A stretch of DNA of 64,000 nt from an uncultured Pseudodesulfovibrio sp. Its GTDB lineage: Bacteria; Desulfobacterota; Desulfovibrionia; Desulfovibrionales; Desulfovibrionaceae. Numbering within the stretch: position 1 is the stretch's first letter; each line of letters starts with the position of its first letter. The notes under the pieces were generated by a model. The model was not told the DNA's origin and did not search any database. It saw nothing but the letters and a program-made list of their open reading frames with translations. Location of the stretch: assembly GCF_963677845.1 (NCBI RefSeq), contig NZ_OY782498.1, forward strand, positions 72,001 to 136,000. Reading direction: 5' to 3'. Made by a program: the position numbers and the translations under genes. Positions 52,894 to 61,974 of this stretch are shown here, one piece after another.

Positions 52894-52924
52894 AAAAAAG
52901 GATCGCCCCCGGACCGGGGTGCGG
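52894..52924 (-). terminator. Terminator of the small zinc-ribbon gene
   Basis: CCCCGG(T)CCGGGG stem followed on the minus strand by a T6 run, 13 bases beyond the stop. Confidence 0.78.
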
Positions 52925-52936
52925 AATCTAGATACC

Positions 52937-53140
52937 TCAGCCGCCGCCGGAGCCGCAGCCTGAATCCTGTAACGCATCGAGGTTGAGGCCACCGCCGTCA
53001 GTTTGTACGGCGCAAGCACTCATGAGTTTTTCTGTTTTTTCCGAGCCACATTTGGGGCAGGCCACAGTGGCGTCTTGAGAAAAGACAAGTTCTTCGAACT
53101 CATTGTCGCATTTTTTGCAGATGTATTCGTATATGGGCAT
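52937..53140 (-). CDS. FmdB-type zinc-ribbon protein, 67 aa
   Basis: MPIYEYICKKCDNEFEELVF and VACPKCGSEKTEKLMS form the FmdB zinc ribbon; the tail is Gly/Cys-rich (DSGCGSGGG). Paralogue of the gene at 30196-30453. It is divergently placed against zraP and has its own terminator. Function unknown. Confidence 0.82.
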   Translation of the reverse strand: MPIYEYICKKCDNEFEELVFSQDATVACPKCGSEKTEKLMSACAVQTDGGGLNLDALQDSGCGSGGG

Positions 53141-53224
53141 TGGGTTACCTTGGATTGACGTTCAAATTGTGTCCTGTTCAAATGTGAGACTTTTGTCCAC
53201 GATGTCAAGGAATGTCACTTGCAC

Positions 53225-53266
53225 ATTGCACGTATTTTGTGCAATATGTGTGCACGAATATGCACA
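53225..53266. promoter_or_regulatory. Two palindromic upstream activator sites of the zraP operon
   Basis: ATTGCAC-N7-GTGCAAT (53225-53245) and TGTGCA-N6-TGCACA (53249-53266) lie about 65-105 bases before the sigma54 promoter. This is the right distance for an enhancer-binding protein such as the ZraR-like regulator encoded downstream. Confidence 0.65.
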
Positions 53267-53328
53267 AAAGTGGCTTTGAGCGTGAAGAGCTTTTTGAATT
53301 ATTCTTTTAAATCGGACTGTTAAAATGT

Positions 53329-53345
53329 TGGCACGGTGTGTGCTT
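53329..53345 (+). promoter_or_regulatory. Sigma54 (-24/-12) promoter of zraP
   Basis: TGGCACGGTGTGTGCTT matches the TGGCAC-N5-TTGCW consensus with GG and GC at the required 10-base spacing (one T replaced by G). It lies about 75 bases before the zraP start and precedes a gene cluster encoding a sigma54 activator. Confidence 0.82.
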
Positions 53346-53417
53346 AATAAGTAGCAGAAGATCACACACTCTCTTCATCCTGATTGCAAAAAACATTTTA
53401 ATATTTTCGGAGGAACA

Positions 53418-53915
53418 ATGAACAAAAAGAACATCACCATCACGGCTTTGGCAGCTGTCCTGGTCCTGAGCATGGCCGCAATGGCTATGGCCGGTCAAGG
53501 GTATGGACATGGAAAGAGGGCTGGAAACGGTTGCGGCAGTAACGGCGTATACAGTCAGCTGACCCCGGAAAAGCAGGCGGCGGTCGACAAGATCTTTGAT
53601 AAGTACCAGCCCAAATTCACCGAGCTGCGTGATCAGATGTGGGCAAAACACGCCACTTTGCAGGCCATGGTTAATGGCGGCAATGCTGATGAAAAGAAGA
53701 TCACCAAGTTGACAACCGACATGACTAAGCTGCGTGACCAGATGCGCGACACCCGTGATTCCATGCGTGCTGAACTCGAAAAAGAAACCGGTATCGTAGC
53801 ATTCAACGGTCGTGGTCCCGGACAACGTCAGGGACGTGGATATAATGGCGATTGTTATGGTCAGGGACGTGGCGACGGATATAACTGCAACGGTCAGGGC
53901 CCTCGCTTTAACTAG
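53418..53915 (+). CDS. zraP: ZraP-type periplasmic zinc-responsive chaperone
   Basis: 165 aa. The signal peptide (cleavage near AMAMAG) is followed by a short Gly/His segment (GQGYGHGKRAGNGCG), then the Spy/ZraP helical region (QLTPEKQAAVDKIFDKYQPKFTELRDQM...TKLRDQMRDTRDSMRAEL), and a Gly/Arg/Asn/Cys tail with repeated GQGRG-like units. The family binds zinc and protects envelope proteins. The sigma54 promoter and the sensor/regulator pair downstream support envelope-stress control. A GC-rich hairpin after the stop should give zraP extra mRNA. Confidence 0.87.
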   Translation: MNKKNITITALAAVLVLSMAAMAMAGQGYGHGKRAGNGCGSNGVYSQLTPEKQAAVDKIFDKYQPKFTELRDQMWAKHATLQAMVNGGNADEKKITKLTTDMTKLRDQMRDTRDSMRAELEKETGIVAFNGRGPGQRQGRGYNGDCYGQGRGDGYNCNGQGPRFN

Positions 53916-53948
53916 ATAATATTTCCTATAACCAGGAAAACAGGACGC

Positions 53949-53986
53949 TTGCGGGACGGTCTGCCACGGTGGCGGCCGTCCCGCAA
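53949..53986 (+). other. Strong hairpin between zraP and the DUF4405 gene
   Basis: TTGCGGGACGG pairs with CCGTCCCGCAA, with an inner GCCAC/GTGGC stem. No T-run follows, so partial termination or 3' protection of zraP mRNA is likely. Confidence 0.75.
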
Positions 53987-54066
53987 ATAATAATAAACTT
54001 CAAATAGCTTCACGCGTAGAACTCGGAACAGTGGAGTATGCATCTTTTTGAGGAGGCATTTTGACC

Positions 54067-54882
54067 ATGAGGAAAATTACATCCCTGACAGGCCTTTTGT
54101 CTTTTCTCATCACGCTGTTGACCAGCGTGATTTTGTACGTTGTACCTGAGGGGCGCGTGGCCTACTGGGCTGACTGGCATTTGCTTGGTTTAACCAAAAC
54201 CCAGTGGGGGGACATCCATACTACCGTGGGAACGCTTTTCTTGGTCGCCATGTTCCTGCATATTTGGTTAAACTGGAAACCACTCATGGCCTACATGAAA
54301 AATCGTGCCCGGGAATTCGTGGTTCTGACAGTTCCCATGGTTATCAGTCTGGTTCTGACGCTTTTCGTACTTGTCGGTACGTTGCTCGGCCTGCCACCCA
54401 TGCAACAGTTGCTCGATTTTTCTGCGGAGATAAAAGAAGAAGCCACGACGACTTATGGCAATCCTCCATATGGTCACGCAGAAACAAGTCCGCTCATGAA
54501 ATTTTGTGGTTTTCTCGGTCTTGATGCAGCAAAAGCCGTGGAAACTCTTCACGCTGCCGGATATGATTCCACCATTAACGAGCAGTCACTGATCAAGGAC
54601 ATAGCCCGTTCCAAGGGTGTAAGCCCGCAGCAGGTGTATGACACGATTCGTGGTGGTCAGGACGTTGATTTGTACGAGGGAATGCCCGCTGTTCCACCCG
54701 CCGGCACCGGCAAGCTTAAGGTGGGAAATGTGTGCAAGACATATGGTCTTGATGTTGACGAAGTCCTTGCGAAGCTTAAGGCCGCAGGCATGGATGCTAC
54801 TTCTGAGAGTTCCTTCAAGTCTCTGGCCGAGAAGTACGATAGTACTCCCAAAGATGTTTACCTGATTATCAAAGGCAAGTAG
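54067..54882 (+). CDS. DUF4405 membrane protein with periplasmic or cytoplasmic C-terminal repeats
   Basis: 271 aa. Membrane helices lie near residues 6-27, 55-73 and 88-115 with His residues typical of DUF4405 (HTTVGTLFLVAMFLHIWLNW), resembling b-type haem-binding membrane anchors. The C-terminal half contains two related helical modules (IARSKGVSPQQVYDTIRG and LAEKYDSTPKDVYLIIKG). It sits between zraP and the sensor kinase gene, so it may report envelope or redox state to it (inference). I use the ATG at 54067; TTG at 54061 is closer to AGGAGG. Confidence 0.78.
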   Translation: MRKITSLTGLLSFLITLLTSVILYVVPEGRVAYWADWHLLGLTKTQWGDIHTTVGTLFLVAMFLHIWLNWKPLMAYMKNRAREFVVLTVPMVISLVLTLFVLVGTLLGLPPMQQLLDFSAEIKEEATTTYGNPPYGHAETSPLMKFCGFLGLDAAKAVETLHAAGYDSTINEQSLIKDIARSKGVSPQQVYDTIRGGQDVDLYEGMPAVPPAGTGKLKVGNVCKTYGLDVDEVLAKLKAAGMDATSESSFKSLAEKYDSTPKDVYLIIKGK

Positions 54883-54888
54883 CAGTAT

Positions 54889-56712
54889 ATGGAAGTTGTT
54901 CATTCCGACGGAAAGGAAAAAGGACCTTTGGTCGCCCTTGTCCTGGCACTTATTGTGTTGGGAGTGGGAAGTCTCTATTTGACTTGGCGATCCATTGCAC
55001 AGCAGCGCAAGATCGTCGAGGATCATATGATCATGACCGGCAACTCCATCCTGCGCGGCGTGGATAATAATATATTACGTATTGCCCGGAATTTACGAAT
55101 GACACCTCAGTCGCCCGAACTTTTTCAGGCGATGTCCGAGGAATTGTTTGCTGAACTGACCAAATCCGAAGATATAGTGTTTATTACTCTGTTCGGCGAA
55201 GATGGTCGTCCTCTGGTTTCTTCTGCCGTAGAAGATACTCCCGTGTTTAGTCTGCCCGATTCCGTGACCAGCGATATTGAGACTGGCAGGGCGTGGCATG
55301 TGATGGCTCAGGTGGGCAAGAAAAGTGTGCTCATCTCCGGGTTGCGTGCTCGACCTGGTATATCCACTTTGAGCGGCATGCCTCCTTTTGTTGAAGATGG
55401 TGAACATGGTTCAAATCATATGCCGCGTCGAGGCCAAGGCCAAGGGCAGGGCATGCGGCATGGTATGCAAAGAGAGCCAGAAGAACCGCCGGTTTTTCTG
55501 GTGGTAGGACTCAATGCGGAGAAGCATCTGGCCCAGTTTCGCCAGTATCGTCGAGCGGCCACGTATCAAACAGGATATGTTTTTCTTGCCGCAGTTGTTC
55601 TTTGGTCGTTGGCGTTTGCTTATCTGCGCCGTCGAGGAGCCAGCCGTCAGCTGATTCGTCTAGAACGGTTCCAGAGCAAATTGCTCGACAACATGCCCGA
55701 CGGTCTTGTTACTTTGGCCGAGAGTGGAGAGGTCTTGGCCGCCAATCACTCGGCCAAGAAGCTTCTTGCTCCTGAAGGAGAAGAAGGTGCGCCCGAGATT
55801 ATCGGTACCAATTGGCATGATTTTGATTTTGGAAAGACCCATGACGAAACCGGCCTTGCTGTGCCGTATGAGTGGGAGCAGTTTGACTATCAGGGCCGTC
55901 AGCTTGAAATTCTGACGTTGCCGTTTCAGGAATATGACGATGGTGGAGCTCCTGAGCTCGGTCAACGGCTTGTGCTCATACGCGATCGCACCCAGCTTCG
56001 GTCGCTCGAAGAAGATTTGAACGAGGCCAAGCGGCTGGCGGAAATCGGTTCTCTGGCCGCAGGAGTGGCTCATGAGGTGCGCAATCCGCTGAGTTCATTG
56101 CGTGGTTTTGCCCAGTTGTTTGCCACCAAGCTCAAGGGGCAGGCCCCACTTGATCAGTATGCCGCTGCCATGGTGCAGGAGGCGGACCGTCTGAATCGAG
56201 TTGTTACTGATTTGCTTTATCTGGCCCGTCCGCGTCAGCTTGACCCCATGGAGATCGATTTATCTACGCTTGGAGATTCCATCAAACAGCTCATGCGGTT
56301 TGATTTCCAGGACAAGGAAACCGTGGCGGAGTTCAATTTTGGCCCGGAAACGGTCTTTGCGGATCAGGACGCGCTCAGACAAATCCTGCTCAACCTTATC
56401 ACCAACAGCCTTGATGCCATCGAGGGATGCCCGGAGTGCGCGAAACCGGGGCATATTTTGCTGACTTCGGTTCAAGGCAAGGATGGCGTCTGGCTTATTG
56501 TGGCTGACAATGGACCGGGTATGGACCCCAATCTGGAAGGCGACGTATTCAAGCCGTTTGTGACCGGCAAGAAGACCGGTACAGGTCTTGGACTTGCCAT
56601 TGTCCAGAATATCATGCGGGCGCATAAGGGCGACGTTGTTATTCACTCCGAACCGGGTGAAGGGACCGAGATGAAACTTTTTTTCCCGAAGAATACCGAA
56701 AGCGATAGCTAA
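54889..56712 (+). CDS. zraS: ZraS-like sensor histidine kinase
   Basis: 607 aa. A transmembrane helix (about 15-36), a periplasmic sensor (37-222) and a second helix (about 224-246) precede a PAS domain (about 260-370). HisKA follows with H395 (GVAHEVRNPLSSLRGF) and an HATPase domain ends the protein (DNGPGMDP, GTGLGLAI). The sensor contains a Gly/Gln/Arg/His/Met-rich stretch (RRGQGQGQGMRHGMQ) that could bind metal. It should phosphorylate the regulator encoded 12 bases downstream. Confidence 0.92.
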   Translation: MEVVHSDGKEKGPLVALVLALIVLGVGSLYLTWRSIAQQRKIVEDHMIMTGNSILRGVDNNILRIARNLRMTPQSPELFQAMSEELFAELTKSEDIVFITLFGEDGRPLVSSAVEDTPVFSLPDSVTSDIETGRAWHVMAQVGKKSVLISGLRARPGISTLSGMPPFVEDGEHGSNHMPRRGQGQGQGMRHGMQREPEEPPVFLVVGLNAEKHLAQFRQYRRAATYQTGYVFLAAVVLWSLAFAYLRRRGASRQLIRLERFQSKLLDNMPDGLVTLAESGEVLAANHSAKKLLAPEGEEGAPEIIGTNWHDFDFGKTHDETGLAVPYEWEQFDYQGRQLEILTLPFQEYDDGGAPELGQRLVLIRDRTQLRSLEEDLNEAKRLAEIGSLAAGVAHEVRNPLSSLRGFAQLFATKLKGQAPLDQYAAAMVQEADRLNRVVTDLLYLARPRQLDPMEIDLSTLGDSIKQLMRFDFQDKETVAEFNFGPETVFADQDALRQILLNLITNSLDAIEGCPECAKPGHILLTSVQGKDGVWLIVADNGPGMDPNLEGDVFKPFVTGKKTGTGLGLAIVQNIMRAHKGDVVIHSEPGEGTEMKLFFPKNTESDS

Positions 56713-56724
56713 GGAAGTAGATAT

Positions 56725-58116
56725 ATGACTGAAGAACGTATTGTTCTCGTTGTTGACGACGAGCCAGGCCACCGAATGATGGTCCGTGCCGTTCTTGAGG
56801 AAGAATACTGGACAGTCCTCGAAGCTGATTCTGGCGAACAGGCCTTGCAGGTCTTGGCCGAGGAAGCCGAGTCGGACACATTTCCCGATGTGGCCATGGT
56901 GGACATGAAAATGCCCGGTATGGACGGTATGCAATTGCTCAAGGAATTGCAGATTCGACGTCCGAGTATGCCTGTGGTTTTGTTGACGGCCTTTGGTAGT
57001 GTCGGCAGTGCCGTTGATGCCATGAAAAAAGGGGCTTTCGACTATTTGACCAAACCCGCTGACAATGACGAGTTGACGGCGGTTATCGGTAAAGCCTTTG
57101 AATATCACAAGTTGCTTGAGGAGAATGTACGACTTAGGGCCGAGGTAAGCGGCGAGGCCGATTTTATTGGTGCCAGCCCCGGCATTGAGCGGGTGCGCGA
57201 CCTCATTGGTCAGGCCGGTCCAACCGAGGCGACCGTCCTTATACTCGGACCTTCCGGTACGGGTAAGGAGCTGGTTGCCGAAGGGTTACATCGGGCAAGT
57301 CACCGGGCAAATCGTCCTCTTATCAAGGTCAACTGCGCAGCTCTGCCTGATGACCTGCTTGAATCGGAATTGTTTGGTTACGAAAAAGGCGCGTTTACCG
57401 GTGCGGTCAAGGATAAGCCCGGTCGGTTCCAATTGGCCGATGGCGGTACGTTGTTTCTGGATGAAATAGGCGAAATGCCTGCTGCGCTTCAAGCCAAGTT
57501 GCTTCGCGCTTTGCAGGAAAAGACCATTGAACCGTTGGGGTCGATTAAACCCATTCATGTGGATACGCGTATTATTGCGGCCACCAATCGGAATTTGAAA
57601 AAAGAGGTCGATGCCGGACGATTCCGGGAAGATTTGTATTATCGACTGGCCGTGTTGGAGATTCGTATTCCTCCGCTGGATGAACGTAAGGAAGACCTGC
57701 CGCTTTTGGTCAGTTTCTTGCTGCGTCGTCTGGGCAACAAGAATAACAAGATTATTCGTACAGTAACCCCTGCTTTCCTTGATGCTTTGTCCGGCTATGA
57801 TTGGCCCGGCAATGTGCGTGAATTGGAGAATGTTTTGGAGCGTGCCTTGATTTTATCCCGCGCTGATGCCTTGGGGACGGACTTGTTGCCACCTCAGATA
57901 ACTGGTGCGCGTGAGGCTGCCATTCATATAGACTTTACTCCACCAACCTCGGCAAGCCCTGCTGCCCCTGCAAATCTGGAAGAAGCCGAGAAGCAGGCGA
58001 TCATTCAGGCGTTGGAAGAAAACGGCAACCATCGCGAACGCACGGCGGATGCTTTGGGTATCAGCCGCAGAACCTTGCAATACAAATTGAAAAAGTATGG
58101 ATTGACGAGGCGTTAG
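56725..58116 (+). CDS. zraR: ZraR-like sigma54-dependent response regulator
   Basis: 463 aa. The receiver has phospho-acceptor D60 ([13 protein letters not shown]). The AAA+ domain has GPSGTGKE, the GAFTGA loop at 222-227 that contacts sigma54, and [14 protein letters not shown] Fis-type helix-turn-helix ([21 protein letters not shown]) ends the protein. It is the probable activator of the -24/-12 promoter at 53329 through the palindromes at 53225-53266. Its stop overlaps the convergent gene by four bases. Confidence 0.94.
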   Translation: MTEERIVLVVDDEPGHRMMVRAVLEEEYWTVLEADSGEQALQVLAEEAESDTFPDVAMVDMKMPGMDGMQLLKELQIRRPSMPVVLLTAFGSVGSAVDAMKKGAFDYLTKPADNDELTAVIGKAFEYHKLLEENVRLRAEVSGEADFIGASPGIERVRDLIGQAGPTEATVLILGPSGTGKELVAEGLHRASHRANRPLIKVNCAALPDDLLESELFGYEKGAFTGAVKDKPGRFQLADGGTLFLDEIGEMPAALQAKLLRALQEKTIEPLGSIKPIHVDTRIIAATNRNLKKEVDAGRFREDLYYRLAVLEIRIPPLDERKEDLPLLVSFLLRRLGNKNNKIIRTVTPAFLDALSGYDWPGNVRELENVLERALILSRADALGTDLLPPQITGAREAAIHIDFTPPTSASPAAPANLEEAEKQAIIQALEENGNHRERTADALGISRRTLQYKLKKYGLTRR

Positions 58117-59288
58117 CCTGCCACGAACGTTTTGATTTCATCAATGCGCTTAAGATAATCCTTTTGATAAAGAGAGCCGCCGTCCGTATAGCGTTCGGCG
58201 GTTTTTCTGTGGGCTTCGCACCACTGAGCCATCAGTGGATTTTTGAAGATGCGGCCATAGGTCTTTATCATGTGCAGGGTGTTGTGGCAGACCGGGGTCA
58301 GGTGTCCGGTTTGGGCCAGCAGTTCCGTGTAGTCCGTGCCGAGATCAAGGAAGAAACTCCCCACAGCTTCGGCACAGAGATAATTGCCCCCCGAAGAAAG
58401 CTTTTCCAGCATGGCGGATTGATCAAGTTTGTGTGGTTGCCATGGCCTGTTCCATTCAACCGGGATGGTTTCGTTTTGCGTGTATTCGATACGGCCTGTT
58501 TTTAGGTATGCAATGATTTTTTCTGCCAACCGTGGCCACATGGACCCGATATGTTCCACATCTCGTCCGGCATGTAGGCCTGTTGCGGTTCCGTCTGTTT
58601 CTTCCAGAGAGAGCTTGAGGAACGGGCAGTGACTTTCGATGCGCTTGTCTGATTCATTCCAGATACCGCCGAAGATTCGGTCCATGTCTACGGTGTGCAC
58701 GTTACCAAGTTCTCTTTCCCAGACTTTCATGTGAGCCGGGGCCTCTCGATAGATGTCAGCCCATCCGTCAAGGTAGGAGTGTGGTTCCGGGCCAAAGGCA
58801 GGATAAGGAGAGAGTCGCGAAACCACCACAATGGGAAGATCTGGGTGCATGGATCGTAGTGTTGCCAGCATCTCGCCGTATCGTTTGAGATACGTGGTCG
58901 GATTGGGTTGAATCATGCCGCATTCGGCCTTCATCCATGTTTCCATTTTCGGATGTGATTTCCAGACCACCGGGTCCATGAAGAAAATGTACTTGTCCTG
59001 CTTGTGGATGAAGAGCGGGGAGTTCTCATGGAACAGGTTCATGATCAGAAGTTCTGGTGGTGGGTCGTTCGGCGTGATGATCTGAAATTGATTGCTCGGG
59101 AGACGGCCATGGAAGAAGTTCTCAAGCCCCATGTTTTGGACCAAACTGGCGAGTTGTGGCGGTACTTGTCCGGGATGACTGGTCAATGTCAGCGGCGAGG
59201 CCAGAACTCGATATGTCGTGTCAATTCCTCGGTCTGCCACAGCCCGACTGAGGAAATCCATTTGACAGTTGCCCGAAAAGTAAAGCAT
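58113..59288 (-). CDS. WcbI-like / SGNH-type hypothetical protein
   Basis: 391 aa, no signal peptide. The N-terminus MLYFSGNCQMDFLSRAV resembles the HANCQG start of WcbI proteins (as at 26235-27065). Later segments such as FFMDPVVWKSHP, PIVVVSRLSPYPAFG and HAGRDVEHIGSMWP suggest a SGNH-like hydrolase fold, but I cannot place the family firmly. It is convergent with zraR and divergent from the next gene. Confidence 0.6.
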   Translation of the reverse strand: MLYFSGNCQMDFLSRAVADRGIDTTYRVLASPLTLTSHPGQVPPQLASLVQNMGLENFFHGRLPSNQFQIITPNDPPPELLIMNLFHENSPLFIHKQDKYIFFMDPVVWKSHPKMETWMKAECGMIQPNPTTYLKRYGEMLATLRSMHPDLPIVVVSRLSPYPAFGPEPHSYLDGWADIYREAPAHMKVWERELGNVHTVDMDRIFGGIWNESDKRIESHCPFLKLSLEETDGTATGLHAGRDVEHIGSMWPRLAEKIIAYLKTGRIEYTQNETIPVEWNRPWQPHKLDQSAMLEKLSSGGNYLCAEAVGSFFLDLGTDYTELLAQTGHLTPVCHNTLHMIKTYGRIFKNPLMAQWCEAHRKTAERYTDGGSLYQKDYLKRIDEIKTFVAG

Positions 59289-59347
59289 TCTTCATCCTTG
59301 ATGTTGGTATTCTTAAAACTTTCATGAACCGGAGCCGTTCGTCAAGC

Positions 59348-59974
59348 ATGAGCAAACTGACTGTTGAAACATTTGTCCTTGGTATGGAAGAGACCAATTG
59401 CTATCTGCTCAGCGTAGATGGTGAAGCCGTGGTTATTGATGTGGGGACTGAACCTCAACGACTCATTCAGCGCATTAAAGAGTTGGGACTGAAGTTGACC
59501 GGCGTCTATATTACTCATTTCCATATAGATCATGTGGGTGGGGTTCAGGAACTTCTTGAGGAGTGTCCCGCGCCGGTTTTCATCAGTGGTGTTGATGAGT
59601 TTATGAAGGACTTGTCTATTGAAGCGGGCGGGTGTCGAGAACTTGTCGAGTTTTTGGAATTTCCCTTTGAAGAGATAGGTCCGGGGCGGCGTAAGGTTCT
59701 TGGACACGACATGCTCGTTCTTGATACGCCGGGCCATACTCCGGGTAGTCTTTCCTTTTTCTTCCCGGCGGCGGGTTGCGTCTTTGTGGGCGATCTCATC
59801 TTTATGATCGCGGTTGGTCGGACAGACCTGCCTCGGGGGAGTTCGTCAGAGCTTCTTAGGTCAATCCGTTCACGCATTTTTATATTGCCTGATGCCACGC
59901 GAATTTATTCCGGTCATGGTCCCATGACATCGGTGATTCATGAAAAAGAAAATAATCCGCATTTTGTCCTCTGA
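59348..59974 (+). CDS. Glyoxalase II-like metallo-beta-lactamase-fold hydrolase
   Basis: 208 aa from the ATG at 59348 (the ATG at 59324 is an alternative). THFHIDHVGG supplies the metal site, with LDTPGHTPGSLSFFF, FVGDLIFMIAVGRTDLP and YSGHGPMTSV. The pattern matches the small hydroxyacylglutathione-hydrolase-like group, which acts on thioesters. No genes of the glyoxalase route are adjacent. Confidence 0.87.
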   Translation: MSKLTVETFVLGMEETNCYLLSVDGEAVVIDVGTEPQRLIQRIKELGLKLTGVYITHFHIDHVGGVQELLEECPAPVFISGVDEFMKDLSIEAGGCRELVEFLEFPFEEIGPGRRKVLGHDMLVLDTPGHTPGSLSFFFPAAGCVFVGDLIFMIAVGRTDLPRGSSSELLRSIRSRIFILPDATRIYSGHGPMTSVIHEKENNPHFVL

Positions 59975-60072
59975 GTAAGATTCTCCTTTTCTTTACTTTT
60001 TTTACTATATTGGTGTAGCGTACGCGCTGATTGTCCCTCGTCGGTTCAATAAATGCGCGTGCGGAGGCCCCA

Positions 60073-61500
60073 ATGTCGTTGTTTTTTGGTTCCATCATAC
60101 TGCTTATACTTGGTTATTTTATTTACGGATCGTTTGTCGCAAAAGTTTTTGGAATTGATCCCGGAAGGCCGACTCCGGCCAAGACGATGACCGACGGCGT
60201 GGATTATGTGGAAATGCCGGTCTGGAAAGTCTTTCTTATTCAGTTGTTGAATATCGCAGGATTGGGGCCGATTTTCGGTCCGATACTCGGTGCGCTCTAT
60301 GGTCCCATTGCCCTTGTCTGGATCGTTGTCGGGTGTATTTTCGGCGGTGCTGTACATGATTTCTTTTCCGGTATGCTTTCGGTCAGACATGGTGGGCGTA
60401 GTATTCCCGATGTCGTGGGGTTGACCCTTGGCAAAGGATTTCAGCAGTTCATGCGTGGTTTCTCCGTGGTCCTGCTCGTTCTAGTCGGGATCGTCTTCGT
60501 GCTCGGCCCAGCCGGTTTGCTTCAGAATTTGACGGATTTTTCCACTCAGATGTGGGTAGTCATCATTTTTATCTATTACTTTATCGCCACTATTTTGCCG
60601 GTAGATAAGGTCATCGGGCGCATTTATCCCATCTTCGGTGCTATCCTTATTTTCATGGCCGTGGGGCTGGCTGTGATGATGATAGCCAAAGGGTATTCGT
60701 TCGAGAGTTCGACCCTGTTTACACACACCAATCCGCAAGATCTGCCGCTTTGGCCGTTGGTCTTCATCACTATCGCCTGTGGTGCGATCAGTGGATTTCA
60801 TGCCACCCAGTCGCCGATGATGGCTCGTTGTCTGCCCAATGAAAAATACGGGCACATGGTCTTTTACGGCGGCATGATTGCAGAGGGCATCATCGCCATT
60901 ATCTGGGCGTCATTGGCCATCGCGTTTTTCGATACACCGGAGGAACTCAACGAAGTGTTGGGAACCGGCGGTCCGGCTCTGGTGGTGAACACGGTATCCA
61001 CTGAACTCCTCGGTGCATTTGGCGGTATTCTGGCTGTTATTGGAGTGGTTTTGCTCCCCGTTACTTCGGGTGACACGGCTTTCAGAAGTGCCCGGTTAAT
61101 CATCGCGGATTTCATGGGGCTGTCTCAGAAAGAAAATATGAAGCGCATTTTTATCGCGGTTCCGCTTTTTCTTGTCGGATTCATGGTGTCATTGACGGAA
61201 TTCGGATTGATTTGGCGCTATTTTGGGTGGGCCAACCAGACAATGGCGGCCATCGTATTGTGGGCGGCTTCGGCACACCTCGCCATGGTGGGCAAGAGCC
61301 ATTGGCTGACGACGATTCCAGCATTATTCATGACTTGTGTTGTCACGACATTCCTCTGTTATGCTCAGATCGGATTCAATTTACCCATGCCCGTTGCTAC
61401 AGGCGTCGGTATAGCTGTTTCCGTGATTTCATTAATTCTGTTCTTGCGGTATCGGACAGGAGAGGCTGCGGCCTCGGCAGCCGTCGACTACACGGAGTAA
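60073..61500 (+). CDS. cstA: CstA-family carbon-starvation/peptide-type transporter
   Basis: 475 aa from the ATG at 60073 (GGAGG upstream). About 12 membrane helices. Family segments are GIDPGRPTPAKTMTDGVDYV, LNIAGLGPIFGPILGALYG, HDFFSGMLSVRHGGRSIPDV and QSPMMARCLPNEK. Members import peptides or pyruvate. It is shorter than E. coli CstA (about 700 aa), matching the short form common in anaerobes. A small exported protein gene and a porin gene follow on the same strand, suggesting a linked uptake route. Confidence 0.92.
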   Translation: MSLFFGSIILLILGYFIYGSFVAKVFGIDPGRPTPAKTMTDGVDYVEMPVWKVFLIQLLNIAGLGPIFGPILGALYGPIALVWIVVGCIFGGAVHDFFSGMLSVRHGGRSIPDVVGLTLGKGFQQFMRGFSVVLLVLVGIVFVLGPAGLLQNLTDFSTQMWVVIIFIYYFIATILPVDKVIGRIYPIFGAILIFMAVGLAVMMIAKGYSFESSTLFTHTNPQDLPLWPLVFITIACGAISGFHATQSPMMARCLPNEKYGHMVFYGGMIAEGIIAIIWASLAIAFFDTPEELNEVLGTGGPALVVNTVSTELLGAFGGILAVIGVVLLPVTSGDTAFRSARLIIADFMGLSQKENMKRIFIAVPLFLVGFMVSLTEFGLIWRYFGWANQTMAAIVLWAASAHLAMVGKSHWLTTIPALFMTCVVTTFLCYAQIGFNLPMPVATGVGIAVSVISLILFLRYRTGEAAASAAVDYTE

Positions 61501-61510
61501 GGAGAAAAAC

Positions 61511-61927
61511 ATGAAAAAATTAAATATTCTCATATGTGTTTTTACTCTTCTTTTGATTGCCAACGGAGCATTTGCCGAGGACCTGAGTGGCAAATGGTTG
61601 GCTGATGTCACGAGTGCCGAGACTCAGTGTGAAGACCTTGGTTGGGACCCTGTCGGGAATTATACCATTGAGATTCTCAAAGGTGAAAAGTCCATCATTA
61701 TTGTGCCGCAGAGACCTCATGTTCGGTATGTGGGTAAGTTTCTGCCGGATATGCCGAACAAGGCACATCTGCGGGCGACATATATGAAAGACGGTGGATA
61801 TCTTACCGAAATTGTGGACATAACGTTTGAAAATAGTCAATCTGCAACGGGGAAGACTTTATGGCAGTGGAGCGACGGCGTTTTCGCGTGCGGCGGCAGT
61901 TATTCTTTTGTCTTGAAACGGCAATAG
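61511..61927 (+). CDS. Exported hypothetical protein, 138 aa
   Basis: The signal peptide (MKKLNILICVFTLLLIANGAFA) is followed by a short beta-rich domain (LSGKWLADVTSAETQCEDLG, VGNYTIEILKGEKSIIIVPQ) with two Cys that could form a disulfide (C60 area and FACGGSY). Its form recalls small lipocalin-like or avidin-like barrels, but no family is recognised. It starts 10 bases after cstA, so it is co-transcribed. Confidence 0.7.
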   Translation: MKKLNILICVFTLLLIANGAFAEDLSGKWLADVTSAETQCEDLGWDPVGNYTIEILKGEKSIIIVPQRPHVRYVGKFLPDMPNKAHLRATYMKDGGYLTEIVDITFENSQSATGKTLWQWSDGVFACGGSYSFVLKRQ

Positions 61928-61974
61928 TTCGAATGGGATTGCTTGTACAGTGTTCAGCAACTTTTGGAGTCATC

